NCBI RefSeq assembly: GCF_030009775.1 | Contig: NZ_JASCTH010000004.1 | Span: forward strand, 223,660 to 287,659 | Reading direction: 5' to 3' | Source: Actinoplanes sandaracinus | GTDB taxonomy: Bacteria > Actinomycetota > Actinomycetes > Mycobacteriales > Micromonosporaceae | DNA: 64,000 bases | Part shown: in pieces, positions 42,502 to 53,690 of the stretch | How positions within the stretch are numbered: position 1 is the stretch's first letter | Layout: every line of letters begins with the position of its first letter | Translations under genes and position numbers: made by a program | The notes under the pieces: generated by a model | Seen by the model: the letters and a program-made list of their open reading frames with translations, nothing else | Told to the model about the DNA's origin: nothing | The model's database searches: none

Positions 42502-42575
42502 CTACATCGCCTCGCTTCGGTCCCGAGAAACCACGCCTACCGTCGACGCCAGAGCCCCCCGGCCCTGCGTACCCA

Positions 42576-43916
42576 CTACCGGAGGAACCCTTCGTAGTTC
42601 CGCTGCATGAGTTGGCTCTCGATCTGCTTCACCGTCTCCAGGCCCACACCCACCATGATCAGGACTGCGGTACCGCCGAACGGGAAGTTCGCGTACTGCG
42701 TCTTGTTCAGCCAGATGAAGAAGAAGTTCGGCAGGACCGAGATCAGGCCAAGGTACAGGGCGCCCGGCAGGGTGATCCGGCTGAGGATGAAGTCCAGGTA
42801 ATCGGCGGTCGGCTTGCCCGGGCGGATGCCCGGCACGAAACCACCGTACTTCTTCATGTTCTCCGCGACCTCGGTCGGGTTGAACGTGATCGACACGTAG
42901 AAGTACGTGAAGAAAATGATCAAGAGGAAGTAGACCGCGATGTAGAGCCAGTGCGTGGGGTCGGCCAGGTACTTCTGGACCCAGATCTGATACGTGTTCA
43001 GATTGTTCTTGTCGAAGAACTGCAGGTAGAGCTGCGGCAGGTAGAGCAGCGACGACGCGAAGATGACCGGGACGACACCCGCCTGGTTGACCTTCAGCGG
43101 GATGTAGGTCGAGGTGCCGCCGTACATGCGCCGGCCGATCATGCGCTTCGCGTACTGCACCGGGATGCGGCGCTGCGCCTGCTCGATGAAGACGACCAGC
43201 GCGATGATCACCAGGACCAGGCCGATCACCAGCGTGAACTTGGCGTTGCCGCTGGTCTCCTTGATGCTCCAGCCCTCACCGGGGAGGCGGGCCGCGATCG
43301 AGGTGAAGATCAGGACCGACATGCCGTTGCCGACGCCACGGTCGGTGATCAGCTCGCCGAGCCACATGACCACGCCGGTGCCGGCGGTCATCGTCATCAC
43401 CAGCACGCTGAGCGTGAGCCACATCGGAATGCCGGTGGACTCCGGGATGATCTGGTACGCCGGGTCGTCCTGGTCGCACATGTTGTTGAAGAGCTGACCG
43501 GTACGCGCCAGCGCCACGAACGCCGAGGCCTGCAGGACCGCGAGGCCGAGCGTGAGGTACCGCGTGTACTGGGTGATCTTCGCCTGGCCGCTCTGGCCCT
43601 CCTTGCGGAGTTGCTCCAGACGCGGGATGACCACTGTCAGCAGCTGCAGGATGATCGACGCCGTGATGTACGGCATGATGCCCAGCGCGAAGACGGAGAG
43701 CTGCAGGAGCGCGCCACCGGAGAAGAGGTTCAGCAGGTTCAGGACGCCACTGGTGTCCGACTCGCTGATCTTGATACACGCCTGGACGTTGGAGAAGGAC
43801 ACCCCGGGGCTGGGCAATGTGGCACCGAGGCGGTAGATCCCCACAATAGCTACCGTGAAAAGTAGCTTCTTCCGCAGGTCAGGCGTCCGAAGCGCGCTAG
43901 AGAAGGCGGACAACAA
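42576..43916 (-). CDS. secY: protein translocase subunit SecY
   Basis: 446-residue, ten-helix core of the Sec channel. Conserved GIYRLGATLPSPGVS, SGGALLQLSVFALGIMPYI, QYAKRMIGRRMYGG, and YGGFVPGIRPGKPT. I choose a TTG (43916) five bases after GGAGG, giving MLSAFSSALRTPDLRKK, the usual SecY start; an in-frame GTG at 43940 is the alternative. Separated from rplO by a terminator and 400 bases, so it has its own promoter here. Confidence 0.95.
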   Translation of the reverse strand: MLSAFSSALRTPDLRKKLLFTVAIVGIYRLGATLPSPGVSFSNVQACIKISESDTSGVLNLLNLFSGGALLQLSVFALGIMPYITASIILQLLTVVIPRLEQLRKEGQSGQAKITQYTRYLTLGLAVLQASAFVALARTGQLFNNMCDQDDPAYQIIPESTGIPMWLTLSVLVMTMTAGTGVVMWLGELITDRGVGNGMSVLIFTSIAARLPGEGWSIKETSGNAKFTLVIGLVLVIIALVVFIEQAQRRIPVQYAKRMIGRRMYGGTSTYIPLKVNQAGVVPVIFASSLLYLPQLYLQFFDKNNLNTYQIWVQKYLADPTHWLYIAVYFLLIIFFTYFYVSITFNPTEVAENMKKYGGFVPGIRPGKPTADYLDFILSRITLPGALYLGLISVLPNFFFIWLNKTQYANFPFGGTAVLIMVGVGLETVKQIESQLMQRNYEGFLR

Positions 43917-44317
43917 CTGATCCTCCTGCGTGGTCGCCACACTCTGGATTGCGGTATCCCGGAACTTCGGGCACACATCATTGAGCAGCCGTATAGGCCG
44001 CCAGCGGAGCACTGTATCAGCAAGGCCGAGAGCGCAACCACCGGCATCGCACGGGCCGATGTCCCAGTACAACACAACTGTCTGGCTTCATGGCTGAACC
44101 GGTTGCTTGCGCGTCGATCGGAGTGCCCGTCCCACCCTACGGCAACGGCCCTGCTCCATCGAGGACAACCACTGTCCTCATCGCAACATCAGCGCAAACG
44201 GCTCTGAGACCGCCGTCACGGCGCCCGCCGGCCGAATCGCCCCTCCAGGAGTGTCCACACCGGGATCAAGGCCTCACGCGCCGCACAGGGCCGTTTGCAC
44301 AACGTCCGGACAACGGA
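43917..44317. other. secY upstream region
   Basis: About 400 bases without a supported gene, between the rplO terminator and secY. It should hold the secY-adk promoter; I see several weak candidates (for example TATACG near 44012 on the minus strand) but no well-spaced pair. Confidence 0.45.
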
Positions 44318-44359
44318 AGAGGCCGCGGCCCCGGGAGGTACCCCGGCGCCGCGGCCTCT
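44318..44359 (-). terminator. terminator after rplO
   Basis: Long inverted repeat with outer arms GAGGCCGCGGC/GCCGCGGCCTC and inner CCGGG/CCCGG pairing, 15 bases after rplO. It ends the spc operon before secY. Confidence 0.8.
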
Positions 44360-44373
44360 GACCGCGTTACGTC

Positions 44374-44823
44374 CTACAGCTCGGTGACGGAACCACCGGC
44401 GGCAGCGATCTTCTCCTTGGCCGACTCGCTGAACGCGTGCGCCGAGATGGTCAGCGACACGCTGCCCAGCTCGCCCGAGCCCAGCACCTTGACCGGGTGG
44501 CCCTTGCGGACCGCGCCGGCCTCGACCAGCTCGGACGGGCCGACCTCGCCGCCGTTCGGGAACAGCTCGGCGAGCCGGTCCAGGTTCACGACCTGGAAGA
44601 CGACCTTGTTGCGGGGCCGGTTGCCCAGACCCTTGATCTTCGGCAGACGCATGTGGATGGGCATCTGCCCACCCTCGAACGACGCCGGGGTGTTCTTACG
44701 GGCACCGGTGCCCTTGGTACCGCGACCGGCGGTCTTGCCCTTGGAGCCCTCACCGCGACCCACACGGGTCTTCGCGGTCTTGGCACCGGGCGCCGGACGC
44801 AGGTGGTGAACCTTGATCGCCAT
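44374..44823 (-). CDS. rplO: 50S ribosomal protein L15
   Basis: 149 residues: [40 protein letters not shown] and [17 protein letters not shown] are standard L15. Its ATG overlaps the rpmD stop by one base (TAATG). Last spc gene before a terminator; secY does not follow directly. Confidence 0.98.
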   Translation of the reverse strand: MAIKVHHLRPAPGAKTAKTRVGRGEGSKGKTAGRGTKGTGARKNTPASFEGGQMPIHMRLPKIKGLGNRPRNKVVFQVVNLDRLAELFPNGGEVGPSELVEAGAVRKGHPVKVLGSGELGSVSLTISAHAFSESAKEKIAAAGGSVTEL

Positions 44824-45005
44824 TACTCGACCTCCTCGACACTGACGAGGTGGTTCACCGCGAAGATCATGCCCCGAATTTCGGGACGGTCTTCCTTGAC
44901 CACCACATCGTTGATCCGCTTCAGCCCGAGCGACCGCAGGGAGTCCCGCTGGTTCTGCTTACGGCCGATACCGGACCGGAGCTGGGTGACCTTCAAGCGC
45001 GCCAT
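44823..45005 (-). CDS. rpmD: 50S ribosomal protein L30
   Basis: 60 residues, [20 protein letters not shown] then [17 protein letters not shown], the normal L30 length. ATG overlaps the rpsE stop by one base. Longer upstream ORF is a shadow of rpsE. Confidence 0.97.
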   Translation of the reverse strand: MARLKVTQLRSGIGRKQNQRDSLRSLGLKRINDVVVKEDRPEIRGMIFAVNHLVSVEEVE

Positions 45006-45628
45006 CAGTGCACCGCCGCTTCCGCACGCGCCGCCAGCATGGCAGCCGGAGCCACGTCCTCGACCGGCAGGCCACGGCGAGCCGCGACCATCTCCGGCGA
45101 CTCGAGGCCCTTCAGCGCGGCCACCGTCGCGTGCACGATGTTGATCGGGTTCGACGAGCCGAGGCTCTTCGAGAGGATGTCGTGGATCCCCGCGCACTCC
45201 AGCACGGCGCGCACCGGGCCACCGGCGATAACACCGGTACCGGCGGACGCCGGCTTGAGGAGGACGACACCCGCTGCGGCTTCGCCGGTGATCGGGTGCG
45301 GAATGGTCGCACCGATACGCGGAACCTTGAAGAAGTGCTTCTTGGCCTCCTCGACGCCCTTGGCGATCGCCGCGGGCACCTCCTTGGCCTTTCCGTAGCC
45401 GATACCGACGGTGCCGTCACCGTCGCCGACGATCACCAGGGCGGTGAAGCTGAAGCGACGACCACCCTTGACGACCTTGGCCACACGGTTGATCGCGACG
45501 ACCCGCTCCAGGTGCGGAGTCTTCTCGACGGGTGCGTTGCCGCGCCCGCCCTCGCGACGGTTGTCCCTGCGGTTGCCACCCTCGGTGTTACCGCCGGACC
45601 CGCCGCCTCGGCGCTGCTGACCAGGCAT
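45005..45628 (-). CDS. rpsE: 30S ribosomal protein S5
   Basis: 207 residues. A Gly/Arg/Asn-rich N-terminal extension (about 1-35) precedes the S5 core ([55 protein letters not shown]). Acts in translational fidelity. 13 bases after rplR. Confidence 0.98.
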   Translation of the reverse strand: MPGQQRRGGGSGGNTEGGNRRDNRREGGRGNAPVEKTPHLERVVAINRVAKVVKGGRRFSFTALVIVGDGDGTVGIGYGKAKEVPAAIAKGVEEAKKHFFKVPRIGATIPHPITGEAAAGVVLLKPASAGTGVIAGGPVRAVLECAGIHDILSKSLGSSNPINIVHATVAALKGLESPEMVAARRGLPVEDVAPAAMLAARAEAAVH

Positions 45629-45641
45629 TGGTCAATTCCTC

Positions 45642-46037
45642 CTAGAACTCGAGTCCGGCTTCGCGAGCGGCGTCCGCAAGCGCGGCGATACGGCCCGCGT
45701 ACTTGTTGCCACCCCGGTCGAATACGACCTTGGAAATCCCCGCGGTCTTGGCACGCTCGGCGAGCAGTGCACCGACCTTGCCGGACAGCGCGGTCTTGTC
45801 GCCCTCGCCACCCCGGATCGAGGAGTCGAGCGTGGACGCCGAAGCCAGCGTGTGGCCCTTGAGGTCGTCGATGATCTGCGCGCTGATGTGCCGCGCGGAC
45901 CGGGTGACGACCAGGCGGGGACGCTCGGCCGTACCACGGACGTTCTTGCGGACCCGGAAGTGCCGACGCGCCTTGCCGACGGCACGCTTGGCGGCGGCCC
46001 CGCCGCCGTTGCGGCGCTTGAGCAGCGTGGCGGTCAC
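45642..46037 (-). CDS. rplR: 50S ribosomal protein L18
   Basis: 131 residues, 5S rRNA-binding. [35 protein letters not shown] and [20 protein letters not shown] fit. ATG overlaps the rplF stop by four bases. Confidence 0.97.
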   Translation of the reverse strand: MTATLLKRRNGGGAAAKRAVGKARRHFRVRKNVRGTAERPRLVVTRSARHISAQIIDDLKGHTLASASTLDSSIRGGEGDKTALSGKVGALLAERAKTAGISKVVFDRGGNKYAGRIAALADAAREAGLEF

Positions 46038-46573
46038 TTCTTACCTGCCTTTCCAGCCTTGCGGCGGATGACCTCGCCCTGGTACTTGACGCCCTTGCCC
46101 TTGTAGGGCTCCGGCGGGCGGATCTTGCGAATGTTCGCGGAGATCTCACCCACCAGCTGCTTGTCGATACCGGTGACGGTGAACTGGGTCGGCTTCTCGA
46201 CCGAGAAGGAGATGCCGGCCGGCGGAACCACGACCACCGGGTGCGAGAAACCGAGAGCGAACTCCAGGTCCTTGCCCTTGGCGGTGACGCGGTAACCGGT
46301 GCCGTTGATCTCCAGCACCTTCTTGTAACCCTCGGTCACGCCCACGATCATGTTGGCGACCAGGGTGCGCGAAAGGCCGTGCAGTTCCTTGGCCTTACGC
46401 TCGTCGTTGGGGCGGTTGACGACCAACTCGCCAGCGTCCTGCGAGACCGTGATGGGCTCGGCGACGGTGTGCGAGAGCTCGCCCTTGGGGCCCTTGACCT
46501 TGACGGTCTGCCCCGTGATGGTCACGTCGACGCCGGCCGGGACCGGGATCGACTTACGTCCGATTCGCGACAT
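46034..46573 (-). CDS. rplF: 50S ribosomal protein L6
   Basis: 179 residues: [30 protein letters not shown], and the C-terminal [19 protein letters not shown]. Typical length. 14 bases after rpsH. Confidence 0.98.
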   Translation of the reverse strand: MSRIGRKSIPVPAGVDVTITGQTVKVKGPKGELSHTVAEPITVSQDAGELVVNRPNDERKAKELHGLSRTLVANMIVGVTEGYKKVLEINGTGYRVTAKGKDLEFALGFSHPVVVVPPAGISFSVEKPTQFTVTGIDKQLVGEISANIRKIRPPEPYKGKGVKYQGEVIRRKAGKAGKK

Positions 46574-46587
46574 GTCAAAGTCTCCAG

Positions 46588-46995
46588 TTACCAGACGAAG
46601 GCGAGGACTTCCCCGCCAACACTCCGCTTGCGGGCCTGCTTGTCGGTAAGCAGTCCCTGGGACGTCGAAATGATCGCGACACCGAGACCACCGAGCACGC
46701 GGGGCAGCTCGTCGGACTTGGCGTAAACCCGCAGGCCGGGCTTCGAGACGCGCTTGATGCCGGCGAGGCTGCGCTCGCGGTTCTGGCCGTACTTGAGCTC
46801 AACGACCAGACGCTTGCCGACCGCGCCCTCCTCGGGCTCCTCAGACGTCCACGACGCGATGTAACCCTCGGCCTTGAGGACCTCGGCGATGTTCGCCTTG
46901 ATCTTCGAGTAGGGCATCGTCACCTTGTCGTGGTACGCCTGGTTGGCGTTGCGCAGACGCGTGAGCATGTCTGCGATCGGGTCCGTCATCGTCAT
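46588..46995 (-). CDS. rpsH: 30S ribosomal protein S8
   Basis: 135 residues: [38 protein letters not shown] and the C-terminal [21 protein letters not shown] at 46995 or the in-frame ATG two codons on. In E. coli S8 represses the spc operon; I cannot verify a target site here. Confidence 0.97.
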   Translation of the reverse strand: MTMTDPIADMLTRLRNANQAYHDKVTMPYSKIKANIAEVLKAEGYIASWTSEEPEEGAVGKRLVVELKYGQNRERSLAGIKRVSKPGLRVYAKSDELPRVLGGLGVAIISTSQGLLTDKQARKRSVGGEVLAFVW

Positions 46996-47080
46996 GGGTA
47001 TTCGTCAACCTTTCTCGCCGGGGTTCCCGAGCAGAACTCAGGCCTACGGCGAAGCGGTATTACATTCGGGTCCGCCTGGT

Positions 47081-47102
47081 GGCCCGCCGTCGAGGGCGGG
47101 CC
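47081..47102 (-). other. rpsN-rpsH intercistronic hairpin
   Basis: Perfect 8-base stem GGCCCGCC/GGCGGGCC with a six-base loop, 12 bases after rpsN, inside the spc operon. Candidate attenuator or processing site. Confidence 0.5.
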
Positions 47103-47113
47103 GGGGCGGAAAG

Positions 47114-47299
47114 TTACCAGGAGGCCTTGGACACGCCGGGGAGCTCACCACGGTGGGCCATGTCCCGCACGCAAACGCGGCACAGGCCGAACTTGCGGTA
47201 GACCGAGTGCGGGCGACCGCACTTCTGGCAGCGGGTGTACGCACGCACGGCGAACTTCGGCTTCGCGGCCGCCTTGATGATCAGCGCCTTCTTAGCCAT
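47114..47299 (-). CDS. rpsN: 30S ribosomal protein S14 type Z (zinc-binding)
   Basis: 61 residues with the zinc motif RCQKCGRP and [16 protein letters not shown]. This is the short Cys4 form; a Zn-independent paralogue often lies elsewhere in actinobacteria but not in this window. Two bases after rplE. Confidence 0.97.
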   Translation of the reverse strand: MAKKALIIKAAAKPKFAVRAYTRCQKCGRPHSVYRKFGLCRVCVRDMAHRGELPGVSKASW

Positions 47300-47301
47300 G
47301 C

Positions 47302-47871
47302 TCAGTTCTCCTTGAACGGGAAGCCGAGGAGCTTGAGCAGCGCCCGGCCCTCGTCGTCGGTCGAGGCGGTGGTGACCACCGTGATGTCCATGCCCCGCGG
47401 CCGATCGATCTTGTCCTGATCGATCTCGTGGAACACCGACTGCTCGGTCAGACCGAAGGTGTAGTTGCCGTGCCCGTCCAGCTTCTTGCCGTCAAGACCG
47501 CGGAAGTCACGGATACGCGGCAGCGAGATCGAGAGCAGCCGGTCCAGGAACTCCCACATCCGGTCGCCACGGAGGGTGACCTTCGCACCGATCGGCATGC
47601 CCTCACGCAGCTTGAACTGCGCGATGGACTTGGTCGCCCGGCGGACCAGCGGCTTCTGACCGGTGATCGTGGTCAGATCGCGGACCGCGCCGTCGATCAG
47701 CTTGGCGTCCCGGGCAGCCTCGCCGACACCCATGTTCACGACGACCTTGACCAGGCCGGGCGTCTGCATGGGGTTGCCGTACTTGAACTGCTCCTGGATG
47801 GCCGGCACGACCTCGGAGCGGTACTTCTGCTTGAGGCGCGGCAGCGTCTTGGTCTCGGTGGCGGCAGTCAT
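47302..47871 (-). CDS. rplE: 50S ribosomal protein L5
   Basis: 189 residues, 5S rRNA-binding. [53 protein letters not shown] and [20 protein letters not shown] are standard. ATG overlaps the rplX stop by one base. Confidence 0.98.
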   Translation of the reverse strand: MTAATETKTLPRLKQKYRSEVVPAIQEQFKYGNPMQTPGLVKVVVNMGVGEAARDAKLIDGAVRDLTTITGQKPLVRRATKSIAQFKLREGMPIGAKVTLRGDRMWEFLDRLLSISLPRIRDFRGLDGKKLDGHGNYTFGLTEQSVFHEIDQDKIDRPRGMDITVVTTASTDDEGRALLKLLGFPFKEN

Positions 47872-48185
47872 CAGAGTTCCTTACCGGTCGTACGCGCGAT
47901 CCGGACCTTGGTTCCGTTGTCGTCGATCCGGTAGCCGATACGGGTCGGCTTGCCCTGGTCGTCCACAACCTGCACGTTCGAGATGTGGATCGCGGCTTCC
48001 TGGGTGACGATGCCACCGGTCTTCGAACCGCGCTGGTTCGTGCGGATGCGCTCGTGCTTCTTGACTCGGTTGACGCCCTCGACCAGGACCTTGTCCCGCG
48101 TCGGGTAGGCCGCGATGACCTTACCCTTGGCGCCCTTGTCCTTACCGGCGATGACGACGACCGTGTCGCCCTTCTTGATCTTCAC
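47871..48185 (-). CDS. rplX: 50S ribosomal protein L24
   Basis: 104 residues, KOW domain: [35 protein letters not shown]. Assembly-initiator protein. Two bases after rplN. Confidence 0.98.
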   Translation of the reverse strand: MKIKKGDTVVVIAGKDKGAKGKVIAAYPTRDKVLVEGVNRVKKHERIRTNQRGSKTGGIVTQEAAIHISNVQVVDDQGKPTRIGYRIDDNGTKVRIARTTGKEL

Positions 48186-48187
48186 GG

Positions 48188-48556
48188 TCAGAGCACCTCC
48201 GGCGCCAGGCTGATGATCTTCATGAACCGCTTGTCACGCAGCTCGCGCCCGACCGGGCCGAAGATGCGGGTACCGCGGGGATCTCCGCCGTCCTTGATGA
48301 TGACGGCGGCGTTCTCGTCGAAGCGGATGTACGAGCCGTCGGGACGGCGCTTCTCCTTGGCGGTGCGGACGACGACAGCCTTGACGACGTCACCCTTCTT
48401 CACACCGGCACCCGGGATGGCGTCCTTGACCGTGGCCACGATGACGTCACCGATGCTCGCGTAACGGCGACCGGAACCGCCGAGTACCCGGATGCACAGG
48501 ATCTCCCTGGCACCCGTGTTGTCGGCGACGCGCAGTCGCGACTCCTGCTGGATCAC
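48188..48556 (-). CDS. rplN: 50S ribosomal protein L14
   Basis: 122 residues, [20 protein letters not shown] then [20 protein letters not shown] and [20 protein letters not shown]. First gene of the spc operon; preceded by an 11-bp hairpin that divides it from rpsQ. Confidence 0.98.
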   Translation of the reverse strand: MIQQESRLRVADNTGAREILCIRVLGGSGRRYASIGDVIVATVKDAIPGAGVKKGDVVKAVVVRTAKEKRRPDGSYIRFDENAAVIIKDGGDPRGTRIFGPVGRELRDKRFMKIISLAPEVL

Positions 48557-48620
48557 GTCTGTCTCCTATGTCTGCCAGTTCTCCGGGTCACAGACCCGAA
48601 GCTTGGCGGAACGATGGTCC

Positions 48621-48646
48621 GCTGGGCCGGCCGGAGCCGGCCCAGC
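48621..48646 (-). terminator. hairpin at the S10/spc operon boundary
   Basis: Perfect 11-base stem GCTGGGCCGGC/GCCGGCCCAGC with a four-base loop five bases after rpsQ. No T-tract. It marks the classical boundary between the S10 and spc operons and may attenuate readthrough. Confidence 0.65.
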
Positions 48647-48650
48647 GCAC

Positions 48651-48926
48651 TCACTTGGCCTTTTCGAGGATCTCCACGATGCGCCACCGCTTGGTGGCGG
48701 AGAGCGGACGAGTCTCCATGATCGAAACCCGGTCACCGGTTCCGGCCGCGTTCTGCTCGTCGTGCACCTTCAGCTTCCGCGTACGGCGGATGACCTTGCC
48801 GTACAGGGCGTGCTTGACCCGGTCCTCGACCTCGACGACAACGGTCTTGTCCATCTTGTCGCTGACCACGAGTCCCTCACGCACCTTGCGCTGAGCGCGC
48901 GGAGCGGTGGTGGTGTTCTCACTCAT
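48651..48926 (-). CDS. rpsQ: 30S ribosomal protein S17
   Basis: 91 residues: [40 protein letters not shown] and [22 protein letters not shown] overlaps the rpmC stop by four bases. Last gene of the S10 operon. Confidence 0.97.
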   Translation of the reverse strand: MSENTTTAPRAQRKVREGLVVSDKMDKTVVVEVEDRVKHALYGKVIRRTRKLKVHDEQNAAGTGDRVSIMETRPLSATKRWRIVEILEKAK

Positions 48927-49156
48927 GCCGTCACCTCATCCGGCGCGACCGAGAGACCAAGCTCCCGCTCACGCATGATCGTATAGATCTTCGCGATGTC
49001 CTTGCGCACAACCTGCAGCCGACGGTGATTGTCGAGCTGGCCGGTCGCACGCTGCACGCGAAGGTTGAACAGCTCCGCCTTGGCCTCCCGCAGCTTCACG
49101 ACCAGCTCCTCCTCGGAGAGTTCGCGGAGCTCGGCTGCCTTAACGCCCGCTGCCAT
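48923..49156 (-). CDS. rpmC: 50S ribosomal protein L29
   Basis: 77 residues: [40 protein letters not shown] and the [19 protein letters not shown] tail. ATG overlaps the rplP stop by one base. Confidence 0.97.
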   Translation of the reverse strand: MAAGVKAAELRELSEEELVVKLREAKAELFNLRVQRATGQLDNHRRLQVVRKDIAKIYTIMRERELGLSVAPDEVTA

Positions 49157-49581
49157 CAGCTTTCACCCACTTCGCGTGTCACGATGCGGCACTTCATCGG
49201 GAGCTTGTGGATCGCGCGGCGCATCGCCTCACGCGCGACCGTCTCGTTCGGGAACGACATCTCGAAGAGAATGCGTCCCGGCTTGACGTTCGCCACCCAC
49301 CACTCGGGAGAACCCTTACCAGAACCCATGCGGGTTTCGGCCGGCTTCTTGGTCAGAGCCTGGTCCGGGAAGATCGAGATCCAGACCTTGCCACCACGCT
49401 TGATGTGGCGGGTCATCGCGATACGCGCCGACTCGATCTGCCGGTTCGTCACGTACGCGGGCTCGAGAGCCTGGATACCGAACTCGCCGAAGACGACCCG
49501 GTTACCGCCCTTGGACGCGCCACTGCGGTCCGGGTGATGCGGCTTACGGAAGCCCTTTGGGGGCTTACGCGGCATCAGCAT
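49156..49581 (-). CDS. rplP: 50S ribosomal protein L16
   Basis: 141 residues, [59 protein letters not shown]. Start at 49581 because AGGAGGG lies seven bases upstream, inside the end of rpsC. Near the peptidyl transferase centre. Confidence 0.97.
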   Translation of the reverse strand: MLMPRKPPKGFRKPHHPDRSGASKGGNRVVFGEFGIQALEPAYVTNRQIESARIAMTRHIKRGGKVWISIFPDQALTKKPAETRMGSGKGSPEWWVANVKPGRILFEMSFPNETVAREAMRRAIHKLPMKCRIVTREVGES

Positions 49582-49584
49582 GTG

Positions 49585-50442
49585 TCAGCCCTCCTGCTGC
49601 GTCTCGGCCGGAGCCGGAGCCGCGGCGACCGCGGCGTCGTTCACGTTCTCGCCGGCCGGGGCGTCGCCGCCACGAGCCTGAGCGGCCGCACGGCCGGCCT
49701 CGGTGCCGCCCGCGGTCGTGCCGGACGAACCGGAACGGCCACGACGCGGACGCTCGGGACGGTCGGCGCGGTCACGGCGCGGACGCGCGGGCGCCTCAGC
49801 CACGGCCTCGCGACCCGGTACGGCGTCGCCCTTGTAGATCCAGACCTTCACGCCGATCCGGCCGAACGTGGTACGGGCCTCGAAGAAGCCGTACTCGATG
49901 TTCGCCCGCAGCGTGTGCAGCGGAACGCGACCCTCACGGTAGAACTCCGTGCGGCTCATCTCCGCGCCGCCGAGGCGGCCGGAGACCTGAACCCGGATGC
50001 CCTTGCAGATCGGGTTCTTCATGGCCGACTGCATGGCCTTACGCATCGCGCGACGGAAGCTGACCCGGGAGGACAGCTGCTCGGCGACGCCCTGGGCAAC
50101 CAGCTGAGCGTCCGACTCGGGGCTCTTCACCTCGAGGATGTTCAGCTGGACCTGCTTGCCGGTCAGCTTCTCGAGCTCGCCACGGATCCGGTCGGCCTCC
50201 GCACCCTTACGGCCGATGACGATGCCCGGCCGGGCGGTGTGGATGTCGACGCGCACCCGGTCACGGGTCCGCTCAATGTCGACCTTGGAGATGCCGGCGC
50301 GCTCGAGGCCCTTGGACATCATGCGGCGGATCTTGACGTCCTCGCCGATGTAGTCCTTGTAGAGCTTGTCCGCGAACCAGCGGCTCCGCCAGTCGGTGGA
50401 AATGCCGAGACGGAACCCGGTGGGGTGAACCTTCTGGCCCAT
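49585..50442 (-). CDS. rpsC: 30S ribosomal protein S3
   Basis: 285 residues. [22 protein letters not shown] domain with [19 protein letters not shown], and [20 protein letters not shown]. The last 70 residues are an Ala/Arg/Glu low-complexity tail usual in actinobacteria. Start overlaps the rplV stop by one base. Confidence 0.98.
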   Translation of the reverse strand: MGQKVHPTGFRLGISTDWRSRWFADKLYKDYIGEDVKIRRMMSKGLERAGISKVDIERTRDRVRVDIHTARPGIVIGRKGAEADRIRGELEKLTGKQVQLNILEVKSPESDAQLVAQGVAEQLSSRVSFRRAMRKAMQSAMKNPICKGIRVQVSGRLGGAEMSRTEFYREGRVPLHTLRANIEYGFFEARTTFGRIGVKVWIYKGDAVPGREAVAEAPARPRRDRADRPERPRRGRSGSSGTTAGGTEAGRAAAQARGGDAPAGENVNDAAVAAAPAPAETQQEG

Positions 50443-50903
50443 TACTCGGCACCCTCCTGGTTGGCAGCCCCAGCGCTCTGGGACTCGGCCTTCGGCGCAG
50501 CCTTCTTGCTGCCGGAAGCCTTCTTCGCCGGGCGGGCCGTCTGGACCGCCTCGACCGCGATGGTGATGTGACAGGTGCGCTTGCGGATCCGGTAAGCCCG
50601 GCCCTGCGCACGCGGACGGAAACGCTTGAGCGTGGGGCCCTCGTCGACGAACGCCTCACTGACGAGGAGTGCGTCGGGGTCGAGCCGCTCGTTGTTCTCA
50701 GCGTTCGCGATCGCGCTGGCAAGCACCTTGTAGACCTGCTCGCTCGCCGACTGCGGCGCGAACTGCAGGCGGATCAGAGCCTCCTTCGCGGGCAGACCGC
50801 GGACGAGGTTGACCACACGGCGAGCCTTGCTCGGCGAGATGCGGACGTGCTTCGCAACTGCGCGAGAGCCCGGAAGCGCCGGAGCGTCATTCTTTACTGG
50901 CAT
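50442..50903 (-). CDS. rplV: 50S ribosomal protein L22
   Basis: 153 residues: [60 protein letters not shown]. The exit-tunnel loop is intact; a Lys/Ala-rich tail of about 35 residues follows. 31 bases after rpsS. Confidence 0.97.
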   Translation of the reverse strand: MPVKNDAPALPGSRAVAKHVRISPSKARRVVNLVRGLPAKEALIRLQFAPQSASEQVYKVLASAIANAENNERLDPDALLVSEAFVDEGPTLKRFRPRAQGRAYRIRKRTCHITIAVEAVQTARPAKKASGSKKAAPKAESQSAGAANQEGAE

Positions 50904-50934
50904 CGCTGTAACCCCCTTCTTATCCGTGGACTGA

Positions 50935-51216
50935 CTAGCGACGACGGCTCTTGCGGTCGTCCTTCTCGTGACCCTTGAACGTGCGGGTCAGAGCGAACTC
51001 GCCGAGCTTGTGACCGACCATGGCCTCGGTGACGAACACCGGGACGTGCTTGCGACCGTCGTGCACCGCGATCGTGTGCCCGAGCATGTCGGGAATGATC
51101 GTCGAGCGCCGCGACCAGGTCTTGATGACGTTCTTCGAGTTCTTCTCGTTCTGGACTTCCACCTTCTTGAGGAGGTGGTCGTCGACGAACGGGCCCTTCT
51201 TCAGGCTGCGAGGCAT
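50935..51216 (-). CDS. rpsS: 30S ribosomal protein S19
   Basis: 93 residues: [56 protein letters not shown]. Standard length. 13 bases after rplB. Confidence 0.98.
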   Translation of the reverse strand: MPRSLKKGPFVDDHLLKKVEVQNEKNSKNVIKTWSRRSTIIPDMLGHTIAVHDGRKHVPVFVTEAMVGHKLGEFALTRTFKGHEKDDRKSRRR

Positions 51217-51229
51217 CTTTTAACTCCCG

Positions 51230-52069
51230 TTACCCGCGCTTGCGGGTGGCGTAGCGGCGGCGAACGATCAGCTTGTCGCTCTCCTGGCCCTTGCGGCGGG
51301 TACGGCCCTCCGGCTTTCCAGCCGGGTTGACCGGGTGGCGACCACCGGAGGTCTTACCCTCACCACCACCGTGCGGGTGGTCGACGGGGTTCATGGCGAC
51401 ACCACGGACGGTCGGGCGCTTGCCCTTCCAGCGCATGCGGCCGGCCTTACCCCAGTTGATGTTCGACTGCTCGGCGTTGCCGATCTCGCCGACCGTCGCG
51501 CGGCAGCGGATGTCGACACGCCGGATCTCACCGGAGGGCATACGCAGCGTGGCGTAGGCGCCCTCACGGCCGAGCAGCTGGATACCGACACCGGCCGAAC
51601 GGGCCAGCTTGGCTCCACCGCCGGGACGAAGCTCCACACCGTGGACCGTCGTACCGACCGGGATGTTACGCAGGGGAAGGTTGTTCCCCGGCTTGATGTC
51701 CGAGCCCACGCCCGACTCGACGCGGTCGCCCTGCTTCAGGTCCTTCGGCGCGAGGATGTAGCGCTTCTCACCGTCGGCGTAGTGCAGCAGAGCGATGCGG
51801 GAGGTGCGGTTGGGGTCGTACTCGATGTGAGCGACCTTGGCCGGCACGCCGTCCTTGTCGTTCCGCTTGAAGTCGATCAGCCGGTACTGCCGCTTGTGGC
51901 CACCGCCCTGGTGCCGGGTGGTGATCCGGCCGTGGACGTTGCGGCCACCCTTCTTGGGCAGCGGAACCAGCAGAGACTTCTCCGGAGTCGACCGGGTGAT
52001 CTCGGCGAAGTCGGCGACGCTGGAGCCACGACGGCCCGGCGTGGTCGGCTTGTACTTACGGATTGCCAT
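51230..52069 (-). CDS. rplB: 50S ribosomal protein L2
   Basis: 279 residues: [57 protein letters not shown] (with the conserved His needed for peptidyl transferase). 14 bases after rplW. Confidence 0.98.
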   Translation of the reverse strand: MAIRKYKPTTPGRRGSSVADFAEITRSTPEKSLLVPLPKKGGRNVHGRITTRHQGGGHKRQYRLIDFKRNDKDGVPAKVAHIEYDPNRTSRIALLHYADGEKRYILAPKDLKQGDRVESGVGSDIKPGNNLPLRNIPVGTTVHGVELRPGGGAKLARSAGVGIQLLGREGAYATLRMPSGEIRRVDIRCRATVGEIGNAEQSNINWGKAGRMRWKGKRPTVRGVAMNPVDHPHGGGEGKTSGGRHPVNPAGKPEGRTRRKGQESDKLIVRRRYATRKRG

Positions 52070-52083
52070 GATTCACAAACCCC

Positions 52084-52386
52084 TTAGCTGACCGGGCCGC
52101 CGAAGGCCTCGATACGGTCACCGTCAGCCAGCTTCACCATCGCGCGCTTGGTCGCCTTGCGCTGACCCCAACCGGTCTTGGTGCGCTTGCGCTTGCCCTC
52201 GCGGTTCGCGGTGTTGACCGTCAGCACGCGGACGTTGAAGATCTGCTGGATCGCGATCTTGATCTGGGTCTTGTTCGCGTCCGGGTCGACGAGGAACGTG
52301 TACCAGTTCTGGTCGAGAACGCTGTAGCTCTTCTCGGAGACCACCGGGGCGACGATGATGTCGCGCGGGTCGGCGATCGTGCTCAC
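52084..52386 (-). CDS. rplW: 50S ribosomal protein L23
   Basis: 100 residues at the tunnel exit, docking SRP and trigger factor: [43 protein letters not shown] overlaps the rplD stop by four bases. Confidence 0.97.
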   Translation of the reverse strand: MSTIADPRDIIVAPVVSEKSYSVLDQNWYTFLVDPDANKTQIKIAIQQIFNVRVLTVNTANREGKRKRTKTGWGQRKATKRAMVKLADGDRIEAFGGPVS

Positions 52387-53030
52387 TTGTCGCCCTCCTC
52401 GGACTTCTCGGACCCGCCCAGGAACTCGTCGAGCGCGACCTTGGTGAAGACGACCTCGTCGGCCACCAGCACGTCGTAGGTGTTGAGCTGACCGGACTCG
52501 ATGAGGTGCACGGTCGGCTCGTTGCGCAGCGAAACCCAGTTCAGCTCGTCCTGGCTGTCCAGAACGACCAGGACCTTGGTGGTCTGGGCGACCTTGCGCA
52601 GCGTCGCGATCGCGGCCTTCGTCGACGGCTTCTCGCCGCTGACGAACGACTCGACCACGTGCACGCGACCGTCACGCGCCCGGTCCGAGAGGGCGCCACG
52701 CAGAGCGGCGGCCTTCATCTTCTTGGGAGTCCGCTGGCTGTAGTCGCGCGGCACGGGGCCGTGCACGACGCCACCACCGGTGAACTGCGGCGCGCGGATC
52801 GAGCCCTGACGAGCCCGGCCGGTGCCCTTCTGCTTGTACGGCTTCTTGCCGCCGCCGGCGACCTCGCCGCGGTTCTTGGCCTTGTGCGTGCCCTGACGGG
52901 CCGCGGCCAGCTGCGCCACGACGACCTGGTGCATCAGCGGGATGTTCGCCTGCACGTCGAAGACGCTGGCGGGCAGGTCGACAGAGCCGGCCTTGGCGCC
53001 CTCGATGTTGATCACGTCAACCGAGCTCAC
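52383..53030 (-). CDS. rplD: 50S ribosomal protein L4
   Basis: 215 residues: [20 protein letters not shown], the tunnel loop [20 protein letters not shown], and [15 protein letters not shown]. In E. coli L4 autoregulates the S10 operon; no E. coli-type leader is recognised here. Overlaps rplC by four bases. Confidence 0.98.
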   Translation of the reverse strand: MSSVDVINIEGAKAGSVDLPASVFDVQANIPLMHQVVVAQLAAARQGTHKAKNRGEVAGGGKKPYKQKGTGRARQGSIRAPQFTGGGVVHGPVPRDYSQRTPKKMKAAALRGALSDRARDGRVHVVESFVSGEKPSTKAAIATLRKVAQTTKVLVVLDSQDELNWVSLRNEPTVHLIESGQLNTYDVLVADEVVFTKVALDEFLGGSEKSEEGDK

Positions 53031-53680
53031 TTGGCACCGCCCTTCTTCTTCGCCGCGGTACGGACCAGGATCAGCGCGCCCTTGGGACCGGGCACCGCGC
53101 CCCGCACCAGGATGATGTTGCTCTCAGCGTCGACCGCCTGGATGGTCAGGTTCTGCACGGTGAAGCGCTTGCCACCCATGCGACCGGCCATCTTGACGCC
53201 CTTGAAGACGCGGCCGGGCGTGGCGCACGCGCCGATCGAACCCGGCGAGCGGTGCTTGCGCTCGACACCGTGGCTCGCACGCAGACCGTGGAAGCCGTGC
53301 CGCTTCATGACACCGGCGTAGCCCTTGCCCTTGGTCTTACCGGTGACGTCGATCGGCTGGCCGGCCGCGAACGCCTCGACGGTGACCTCCTGGCCGAGCT
53401 CGTACTCGCCGGCGTCGGTGGTGCGCAGCTCCACGATGTGCCGCCGCGGCGAAACGCCGGCCTTGGCGAACTGGCCGCTCTCCGGCTTGTTGACCTTCCG
53501 CGGGTCGATCGCGCCGTAAGCCAGCTGGACCGCGGAGTAGCCGTCCTTCTCATCGGTGCGGACCTGGGTCACGACGCACGGGCCGGCCTGCACCACGGTC
53601 ACCGGGACAACCTTGTTGTTGTCCCAGACCTGGGTCATGCCGAGCTTGGCGCCCAGGATCCCCTTAACTTGCCTGTCCAT
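53027..53680 (-). CDS. rplC: 50S ribosomal protein L3
   Basis: 217 residues: [55 protein letters not shown]. Ten bases after rpsJ. Confidence 0.98.
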   Translation of the reverse strand: MDRQVKGILGAKLGMTQVWDNNKVVPVTVVQAGPCVVTQVRTDEKDGYSAVQLAYGAIDPRKVNKPESGQFAKAGVSPRRHIVELRTTDAGEYELGQEVTVEAFAAGQPIDVTGKTKGKGYAGVMKRHGFHGLRASHGVERKHRSPGSIGACATPGRVFKGVKMAGRMGGKRFTVQNLTIQAVDAESNIILVRGAVPGPKGALILVRTAAKKKGGAK

Positions 53681-53690
53681 TGTCCGGTCC

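Noticed and set aside
44090..44809. Long plus-strand ORF opposite rplO
   Set aside because: It is the antisense shadow of rplO and its terminator; rplO is certain.
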